Shown here: piece after piece, positions 56,942-64,000 of the stretch
Numbering within the stretch: position 1 is the stretch's first letter
How the letters are laid out: each line of letters opens with the position of its first letter
DNA from: Falciphora oryzae
Taxonomy: Eukaryota; Ascomycota; Sordariomycetes; Magnaporthales; Magnaporthaceae
Length of the DNA stretch: 64,000 nt
Direction: 5' to 3'
NCBI GenBank assembly: GCA_000733355.1
Contig: JNVV01000004.1
Location: forward strand, 836,623 to 900,622
Notes under the pieces: generated by a model
The model's input: only the letters and a program-made list of their open reading frames with translations
What the model was told of the DNA's origin: nothing
Database searches by the model: none
Made by a program: the position numbers and the translations under genes

Positions 56942-57365
56942 ACGTGGTCCACCAGTGAGCGCCACACACCAGCGAACGCCACACTCAAAATCCTATACTA
57001 AATGCTATTTTTTAAATGCTTATAAATCCACCAATTTTAATCCAAATGCAATGCAACTTTGTAATTAACGTTTTAACTATATAATCGATTTTATGAAATT
57101 ATCTTCGATTTTACAACCCTAACCCGGGTGAGATATTAAAAAATAAGCTATTTTAACTCCTGCATTTACTATATCTCGACCGGGTTAGGGTTATAAAATT
57201 GAAGATAATTACATAAAATCGGTTATATGGTTAAAACGTTAATTACAAAGTTGCATTGAATTTGGATTAAAATTGGTAGATTTATAAGCATTTAAAAAAT
57301 AGCATTTAGTATAGGATTTTGAGTGTGGCGTTCGCTGGTGTGTGGCGCTCACTGGTGGACCACGT
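56942..57365. mobile_element. MITE-A2: 424-bp hairpin MITE in Copia-2
   Basis: Same family and length as MITE-A1 (17571), with repeats CACCAGTGAGCGCCACA and CACCAGCGAACGCCACA and a TA duplication (56940-56941, 57366-57367). The empty site is in Copia-1 near 27447. Confidence 0.92.
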
Positions 57366-58810
57366 TATAGTTGATTTTCGAATTAAAATAAAAATTAAAA
57401 AGTTTATATATTTCGTTCCATCGCTTTCCGGGTCCGATATAGTTAATATAAAAATTTTCCGCACGGCCTGACAGGATATTGGGGAAAATAGCGTGGTATT
57501 AGTTTTCTTCGATTTGGAATCGTTAATAACAGCCGATAAAAATCCTTGCTTTGTTAAATAGGATATCGTACGGTTTGCCGGTATAGTTCCGGTCCGTTTT
57601 CCATCCTTTTTGGAAAGCTGAGATTTTATTCGGTTCCAGCAGGTAGTTGTGTACCGGCAGCTTTGGGGGCAGGTTATATTCCATCGGGGGAATGGTCGTG
57701 CGAAGGGTTTAATCCTTTAAAAGCTGTGGGAAATTCCAAACTTCCTATGTCGTACGTGCTTTTAGTGGGATAATTTTAGACATTTGTATTTGTTCCCGCA
57801 CGAAATCCGTATTATCGTGGAGCTGTTTTATTTTTACGGTAAGGATTGCTATCGGGACTGCTTTAGCCGAAATAACGATTGGCCGAGCTGGGGCTGCATT
57901 ATGCGAGGATGCTTATCGTTTAAGCTGTAGTGTCCGGGATGGACGTGCTAATTGCGCTGGCTGCAAAGTGGGTGTTTTGTACGGAATGTTTGGAGGTATA
58001 AGGTCCAATATTCGCATAAACCTGGCCGTTATTGTTCCTTTTAGGATATAGGTCCCATTTTCCATTAAAAATTAGTCCATCCGCTTTTTGAACGTACGAC
58101 CGATTTGGTTGAATAGGTCGTATATCTATTCGGCGAATTCCTTTTAAAAGGTTTGACGTAGCGTTTTGCTTTTAATAAATATCCAAATAGCTTCCGCGAC
58201 CGATCGTGCGAAATATATTGTAATTTCGTTAACCGAAAGTAGCTGGGTTAGGTTAACGTCATTTTCCTAGCGTTCGGGGTTAACGTATTTGCGTTATGCT
58301 AATAAAAGGATATTTATCTTTTCGGCGATCTTTTTATGCCAGTTTTGGGAAATCCTGCCAAAATGACCTTTGTGCGATATTCCCGCCGGTCCGGCGACGG
58401 GTGTATTTGGAGTTTCGTTTTTACCTGATATAGTAATCGTACGAAGGTGTAAGGTAAAAAAAATGGTGTAATAAAAAGGTAGGGGGAAAAACGAAATAAA
58501 ATGTTAAGTAGGAAAAGGGGGAAAAAAAAGAAAATAAAAATGTTAAAAAGCTGGTGTGCGTAACGGAGCGCGATTTATTTCCCTTTCCGCACAAGCTAGG
58601 CTTCCGTTTTTTAGTTGGCTATCGTTCGTACGAAAGGTTAGTGAACCCGTTTAAGTTCCTTTCCTTTAATTCCGATTGCCGTTTATAAGGGAAAATTGTT
58701 TAGGCAATAGCACGGGATTGATAGTACGAAGCGAATTTATAACCTCGTTAACTAGTACGAACCGTTTTTTCACGTTGCCAATTTATAGGTTGTAACCACC
58801 TACTGATTAG

Positions 58811-59202
58811 TGTTCGTAGTACGCTAATATCGATATTAACCGGTTAGGGTGAGAAGGCTTTGGTATATTTTATGTATCCAAAGTCGTTTGTTTTTTAGAA
58901 ACAACGGAAGGGCTCCTCGTGCGAGCCCTTTAAATACATATATCCTAATTACGGAGGCCGCGGGGTGCGGTCGTTTAAGGCCAGTCCCGGTGCCGGGCTT
59001 GACTTGCGATTTGCACCGCCTCCGTGCATGACCCGTGATTTCCGTGCATGACCCGTGATCACCGTTTATGACCGGTGATTCCCATTGCCGGTCCCTCCGT
59101 GTTAGAGAGGCGGGGCCTTTTAGTCTCAGAGTCCCTAGTTATTGGGGATTCCCCTTGCCCGTGCTTTTACCTGTCGTGCGACTTTTTGCTGCCTTTCCAA
59201 CA
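58811..59202 (-). repeat. Copia-2 right LTR, 392 bp
   Basis: Three 20-bp tandem units as in Copia-1. The first 40 bases (TGTTCGTAGTACGCTAATAT) differ from the other Copia LTRs by more than RIP transitions, suggesting a separate origin from the left LTR. Confidence 0.85.
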
Positions 59203-60494
59203 AAGCTAAAAGGGGCCTAAAATTATGCAGAATGGAAATATACGCTGGAGTTACAATTTACCGCAATGGGTATAATAGGGTTTACAGAAAACCTTAAAGC
59301 GGCTATTTAAATTTCGCTGGTAAATTAAGCAAATTTGTTGCTATTCCTAAAGGATAGTTGCAGTAAGGAGGTGCTTTATATTATAATTTGAGAAATAATA
59401 CCTACTAAAGCGTTTATTACCCTAAGGGATAGTTACTTCCTAACGCTAGAAATCAAACGAGATGCCTTTTATAGGGAATTCTATGCCTTAAATTACGCTA
59501 AATATAAAAGCGGTATTAGCGAGTTTAATTCCTACTTTAATTTACTGCTAGTTCGGTCCCGGAATAGTTAAATGCAATTAACTACTGTTGATATCAAAAA
59601 TTAATACCTAAAGGCTATGGAAGGGTTTTTTCCCTACTGGGCTGAAAGGCTTCGGAGCACTATTCGTAGTGCTATTGCTTTAAGGCAATTTACTAAAAGC
59701 ATTAATTTGCAGTACCTAATGGCTGATTTAATTGCTGAAACCTATAATCCAATTTTTACAGCCTACAAACAGGCTGCTAATTATAGGGCTTAATTGCAAA
59801 ATAAGCTAAAAGGTGAAGAGGGTACCAATGCTAAAGGCAAAGGTAAAGGTAAAAAGAAGGAGAAGAAAGCCGCTAAGGGGAATGGCAAAAAGGCTAAAAA
59901 ATAAGCCTAAAAGCCAAGATGGCTCTTTTGGATTTAATAAATCCAAAAAGAAGAGAAAAGACGGTAATAAATCTTCCGATAAAAAAGGAACTTCTTTTGC
60001 AATGCTAAATTACAGTTTTTTATCAGGGGATTTTGGTGCTAAAAACCCTTTTGTAGGGTTTTCGAAAAGTAACGCTACTAGCGAAACTGTGGATTTGGAG
60101 TTACTAAACGCATTAGACGACAATGACTTTTCGGATATTGAATCCGATTTAAAGGCTTTAACTACCTGTAATAAACCGGACTACGGGTTGGTCGCCGGTA
60201 GGGGTTATAGTGATGTTATTCTGGAAGATGAGGAGGAGGAAGAGAGGAACTATGAGGAAGGTTGTGAGGCTCCTATATATACACGAGTTGGCTCAGGGGG
60301 CCACCCCTGAGCTACCACTTCCGTGCCCCAAGCACGGAACTATGACACTACCTTTGATTTACTGGTGGCAGCGTATTGCACGTACTGTAAATTTGTAAAT
60401 AATGCTAAAAAGGCTTTAAAAGCCCCTGTTTTATACGATACAGGTAGCACAGATTACATTTTTAACTTTAAGGAGCATTTTTTTAATTTTAGTA

Positions 60495-60924
60495 ACGTGG
60501 TTCACAAGCGAGTCGGTCACCCAAGCGAGTCGATCACTTCAAAATTCCATATTAAACAGCGTTTTTTTTCAATTAAATAACTCGTTTAATTTGGAGCTAA
60601 ATTCCACCAAAATTAAAACACTTATATTTAACTTTAAAGTTATTATAATTTGAATTTTCCGCATTTTTATTATTACCCCTTTTAGGTTAGTTTGCATATT
60701 TACACAGTATAATATACAGTGTTGCAAACTAACCTAAAAGGGGTAATAATAAAAATGCGGAAAATTCAAATTATAATAACTTTAAAGTTAAATATAAGTG
60801 TTTTAATTTTGGTGGAATTTAGCTCCAAATTAAACGAGTTATTTAATTGAAAAAAAACGCTGTTTAATATGGAATTTTGAAGTGATCGACTCGCTTGGGT
60901 GACCGACTCGCTTGTGAACCACGT
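60495..60924. mobile_element. MITE-G: 430-bp hairpin MITE in Copia-3
   Basis: The TIR starts ACGTGGTT with direct repeats CACAAGCGAGTCGGTCA and CCCAAGCGAGTCGATCA. TA duplications lie at 60493-60494 and 60925-60926. The target itself is a small palindrome, TTTTAG-TA-CTAAAA. The arms are near-perfect, with CCCCTTTTAGGTTAG in the core. Confidence 0.9.
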
Positions 60925-61088
60925 TACTAAAACTAAAAAAGAGATTACGACGGGCGGCGGCCCCGTAACCACTAAAAGCATAGGCACTGTTAAAATAGCA
61001 ATAAAATGCTTTAAAAACCTTAATGATTTCGAAGTAATAACATTAAAAAACGTATTGTTTATTCCCAAATTCGATGTTAATATTATTA

Positions 61089-62950
61089 ACGTGGTTCACA
61101 AGCGAGTGGGCCACACAAGCGAGTGGGCCAAAACACGCGACCGCGCGACACTTCTTCTTTCGCGACCAATTTTTCCACCCACAACAATGTTAATGGAAAA
61201 CGACGAAAGCCGGGTAATTCTTGCCCTTCGGGCCTTGCAATCTAACTCACAATTAAGCGTGCGGGAAGCTGCAAAGATCTATTCGGTCGCGAGATCGACT
61301 TTAACGCGTCGGAAGCGCGGCCAACCTGCTCGATGCGATACCATGCCCAAATCACGGAAATTGACGGAATCCGAAAAGGAAGCGCTTGTCAAATACATAC
61401 TCGAACTGGATTCTCGCGCATTTCCTCCCCGGCCTTTTGGTATTAAAAATATGGCCAACCGACTCCTCGCCGAACGCGACGCGCGCGCCGTCGGTAAAAA
61501 CTGGGTCGCGAACTTCGTCAAACGCCGCGCAAAGCTCGGTACGCGCCGGATTCGAAAGTATGATTACCAGAGGGCCAAATGCGAAAATCCCAAGCTCGTT
61601 TTTGCGTGGTTCGACTTTGTACGAAACATTGTGGCCAAATATAGCATCCAGGATAACGACATTTACAACTTTAACGAAACCGGCTTTTTTGTAGGTATAA
61701 TCGCGGCCGTTATAGTTATTACAACATCGGAAAGCCGTGGCAAAACAAAGCTGGTCCAGCCTGGCAATCGGGAATAGGCCACAGTTATCTAAGGGGTTAA
61801 CTATTGCGGTTAAGCGGTCCCTCCTTTCATTATCGTCAAAGGGCAGTACCATTTAGCCAATTGGTACTTGGAAACCAACTTTCCACGCAATTGGGTTATC
61901 GCAACGAGCGCTAATAGGTGGACTACGAACGAGCTCGGCTTGAAATGGATCCAGCATTTCGATAAACATATTGCGGCTCGTTTTACGGGGTCCTATCGTT
62001 TATTAGTGCTAAACGGATACGAAAGCTACCACTCGACGGATTTCGAGCTCTATTACCAGGAACATAATATTATTACGCTTTGTATGCCTCCGTATTCGTT
62101 TTACTTCCTTTAGCCGCTTAATATCGGGTGCTTCGGCCCAATAAAGCGGGCGTACGGTCGATAAATCGAAAACCTAATAAAGTTACACGTTAGCCACGTA
62201 ACCAAAGTCAAGTTCCTTTCGGCGTTTAAAGCGGCATTTTTTAACTTTATAACCAAAAAAAACATCCAAAAAGGCTTCCGAAAAGCTGGCCTTACTCCTT
62301 TTAACCCGGATTCGGTTTTGGAAAAGCTGGATATGAGGCTACGGACTTTAACCCCCCCTAAAGACGCCTTTAAACGACCCCGAACTTTGGATTTCCAAAA
62401 CGCCGCGGACGGCTAAGGAAGCAACTTCGCAATCCGAACACATCAAAACTCGGATTACCAATTACTAAGGCAGCTCTCCGACACCTATGCTAGCGGCTGT
62501 AAACCAAATTGCAAAAGGGACGAAGGCAATAATGCATAAAGTAGCCCTTCTCCGAACCGAAGTATTTACGTTTAAAAAGGCGAACGAAGCACTTAGCAAA
62601 CGCCGGAAGGCCAAAAAAACACGTGTCTAATTAGGAGGGTCACTTACTATCGACGAAGTACGAAATGTTCTGGACCAGCAGGAGTTGGATAGATAGCTAC
62701 AGCAAAAAATGCGCGACCATAGGGGTTAGGAAAGGAGGGCGACAACGACTCGTCGGCGATGTGGTACGTGCGGCAAAACCGGACATAATGCGCGCACTTG
62801 TCAAAAAGAAATAAAAATGTCCGATGTATACAGTTTTAAATAGTTTAAATAGATTCCTGGCGTTATTAGGTTAGCATGCGCGTCGATTGTTTGAAGGTCG
62901 GGTGTAGGTGGCCCATTCGCTTGTATGGCCCACTCGCTTGTAAACCACGT
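61089..62950 (+). mobile_element. pogo-2: 1,862-bp pogo-type DNA transposon
   Basis: Inverted ends start ACGTGGTTCACAAGCGAG with TA duplications (61087-61088, 62951-62952). The left TIR has two identical 17-bp repeats (CACAAGCGAGTGGGCCA). It is one base shorter than pogo-1 and carries a related transposase gene. MITE-E carries the same terminal word. Confidence 0.93.
61187..62815 (+). pseudogene. pogo-2 transposase (longest copy, catalytic Asp lost)
   Basis: ATG 61187. HTH_psq-like region (SVREAAKIYSVARSTLTRRKRG), CENP-B-type HTH (ESEKEALVKYILELDSRAFPPRPFG...NRLLAERDARAV), then the DDE_1 core. The frame is open for about 197 codons to a TAG at about 61775 and continues in register with a few stops. 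All three catalytic Asp positions read Asn: YNFNETGF (about 61670), LLVLNGYESYH (about 62010) and PLNIGCF (about 62115). A frameshift lies around the C run near 62353. The C-terminus has a CCHC knuckle (CGTCGKTGHNARTC, 62765-62810), which is known in fungal pogo transposases. Confidence 0.88.
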
Positions 62951-63860
62951 TAGTAGTTTTCGTTACTATAAGTTAGGCGGTATCCTTATTAAACACAAGC
63001 TGTTTAACTCCAATCGCAAATGCTGGGGCGTTTTGGATCCCGTTAATAACGGTTTTTTCTTTAACGTTAAAAGGCATATTTTGCCTAATGTACGTAAAGG
63101 ATTTTACTATAGCATAAGTTTTAGCCATGCCTTATAGCGGATAACTTCCGTAATTAGCGTTAAATTTAATAACGTTCCCCCTATAAATTAGAAAGAATAT
63201 GCTCGTTTCGATTCTAATTCAGAAAAAAATACGGATTACACGGAAAAGCTACCTTATACCAAAGGTAAGGCTACCCTAAACCAAAAAAAGGGGTTGGAAA
63301 AGGGGGCTGCTGGAACCAAGCCTAAATTTAATGCAAAAAGCCCTAAAAACTCCCGTGTAGTTAAACCCCGTAAGCTCGGCAAGCTACTAAATAAATCCAC
63401 TAAAAAGCCTATTCCAAAGGACGTTACTTTACTAAAAAGGGGGACTTTCTATGCAAAAGATCCGTTGCCCAAATTTCCCCCAATAAGTAAGGTACAAGCG
63501 GCCCCTTATATTAATATTACCTTTAAAAGCCTTCAAAAGTCAGCTGACAGATGGGTAAATGCAAAAGGGGACGTTGTAAAAGGGTGTAATAAAAATCTGG
63601 CTTTAAAAGCGCTGCTTTAGCACCGCCGATTAGGGCATTTGGGGTTGGCGTTGCTAAAAAAAACTGCTAAAATAACTGCAGGTCTCCCTAACTTTGATAA
63701 AGTTTAAAGGCTGCAATGCGCAATTTGTGCTAAAACTATAGCGGTATGGAGAACTAAAAAAAGGCCCGTTGCTTTTACCGGATAACGTTTTAGATTTTAT
63801 CGAAAGGGATATTGTTGCTTTATCCCTAACGCTATATAACAAAAAGCTAGTATTAATATT

Positions 63861-64000
63861 GGGAGGTCAAATCGGGGATTTGCAGCGCAGTCACAGTGGC
63901 CAGCAGGGTCTCGGTTAGTTGGATTGGGCCCTGACAGGCGCTATAAATAGCGCTGTCGGGGCCCCAAGCTTAGTGGGTGGAACAGGCTTGTATTGTAGTT
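63861..64000. mobile_element. start of an unidentified insertion, continues beyond the window
   Basis: Near 63860 the Copia-3 integrase frame stops and base composition jumps from AT-rich to GC-rich without RIP signs. An inverted repeat (GACA.GCGCTA...TAGCGC.TGTC, 63933-63957) encloses the TATA-like CTATAAATAG. This could be the left LTR of another retrotransposon. The exact left edge is not fixed because the other end is outside the window. Confidence 0.45.

Larger units (their letters stand above)
51994..58810 (-). pseudogene. Copia-2 Gag-Pol remnants (RIP-inactivated, interrupted)
   Basis: Minus-strand homology to Copia-1: basic 3' frame with stops (52100-52620), RNase H (52930-53200), RT (about 53250-54400, including SDAVEINNLIARGTIKIVK and an open 88-codon stretch 54121-54387), integrase with the 210-bp deletion at 55041/55042 and the solo LTR at 55296, protease/knuckle region (about 56000-56650) and gag (about 56800-58440, split by MITE-A2). 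It is more heavily RIP-mutated than Copia-1 (many more AT changes and stops). Start and end are approximate. Confidence 0.78.
43512..59202 (-). mobile_element. Copia-2: composite Ty1/Copia element with four large inserts
   Basis: Same family and orientation as Copia-1. LTRs are 43512-43883 (372 bp) and 58811-59202 (392 bp). They differ by one 20-bp tandem unit and in the first 40 bases, and no TSD is present (AATAT against AAGCT), so the two ends may come from different copies. Own sequence is in 43884-44394, 51405-51559, 51994-55295, 55736-56940 and 57366-58810. Inserts are Gypsy-D, MITE-F, a 435-bp solo LTR and MITE-A2. Relative to Copia-1 it lacks about 210 bp at 55041/55042. Confidence 0.88.
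59203..63860 (+). mobile_element. Copia-3: fragment of a second Ty1/Copia family, plus orientation
   Basis: A plus-strand Copia element without visible LTRs, truncated on the left by Copia-2 and on the right near 63860 by another insertion. Gag, protease, pre-integrase and the start of the integrase core are present. Its gag and protease do not match Copia-1/2. MITE-G and pogo-2 are inserted in the protease region. Confidence 0.85.
59203..63860 (+). pseudogene. Copia-3 Gag, protease and partial integrase (decayed)
   Basis: Gag starts near 59230 (AEWKYTLELQFTAMGI) and includes EIKRDAFYREFYALNYAKYKSG and a Lys-rich tail (about 59810-59900), then after a frame change an acidic region (60070-60260). 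The protease motif is VLYDTGSTDYIF (60427-60462). The frame continues after MITE-G as VITLKNVLFIPKFDVNII (61035-61085) and, after pogo-2, as NRKCWGVLDPVNNGFFFNVKRH (63015-63075). The pre-integrase block HRRLGHLGLALLKKT is at 63620-63665, then CAICAK, and the integrase core begins LDFIERDIVALS before the break near 63860. This order is diagnostic of Copia. Several stops and frameshifts are present. Confidence 0.82.

Noticed and set aside
59813..60310. Lys-rich 165-codon frame as an independent host gene
   Set aside because: It sits in register with Copia-type gag/protease sequence (followed by YDTGSTD) and is part of Copia-3.
1..64000. tRNA or rRNA genes
   Set aside because: No cloverleaf with A/B boxes or rRNA segment was recognised by eye on either strand; a tRNAscan-SE run would settle this.

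Overview
The window is chromosomal DNA of a filamentous ascomycete (Pezizomycotina, probably Sordariomycetes). Short GC-rich stretches with host genes (87-nt GT-AG intron, 2EXR-type and CorA-like fungal families) alternate with long AT-rich blocks of nested, decayed transposable elements. The decay is typical of RIP (repeat-induced point mutation): long reading frames stay in register but are cut by TAA and TAG where TGG, CAG or CAA is expected, and catalytic Asp codons have become Asn by G-to-A change.

Layout. (1) 1-2901: host intergenic DNA. (2) 2902-4093 and 16362-16602: the two halves of a D-2-hydroxyacid dehydrogenase gene, split between its catalytic Arg and its catalytic Glu/His by a 12.27-kb insertion. 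The insertion is a 5.3-kb DNA transposon (here E1; TAC...GTA termini, 37-bp TIRs, 5-bp TSD) with an integrase-type DDE transposase and two uncharacterised accessory frames; it is itself interrupted by a 7-kb Gypsy chromovirus (Gypsy-A). (3) 17333-29467: a Fot1-like foldback element (E2) that has absorbed a stack of insertions: MITE-A1, MITE-B containing MITE-C containing pogo-1, and the Copia element Copia-1, which carries a 177-bp solo LTR in one LTR and MITE-D/MITE-E in its body. (4) 29550-33557: a host island with a CorA-like pseudogene (three TAG codons, a frameshift and a solo Gypsy LTR) and an intact 2EXR-domain gene. (5) 33890-64000: continuous transposon DNA: a LINE fragment, a Gypsy fragment, full Gypsy-C, a Copia fragment, a composite Copia-2 (holding Gypsy-D, MITE-F, a 435-bp solo LTR and MITE-A2), and a second-family Copia-3 (holding MITE-G and pogo-2). 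The last 140 bases start another, unidentified insertion.

Three element systems recur. The Gypsy elements are chromoviruses with one continuous Gag-Pol frame that ends inside the 3' LTR, and a primer-binding site complementary to their own LTR (Tf1-like self-priming). The Copia elements have 372-392-bp LTRs with a 20-bp tandem repeat. The pogo transposons and their roughly 430-bp hairpin MITEs share an ACGTGG terminus, TA target sites and, in every TIR, two direct copies of a 17-bp word. The word differs between subfamilies but is matched between its two copies within each subfamily, which is the most novel-looking signal in the window.

I saw no tRNA, rRNA, CRISPR or prokaryotic features. 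Boundaries with a perfect TSD are base-exact; domain positions inside decayed elements are approximate.
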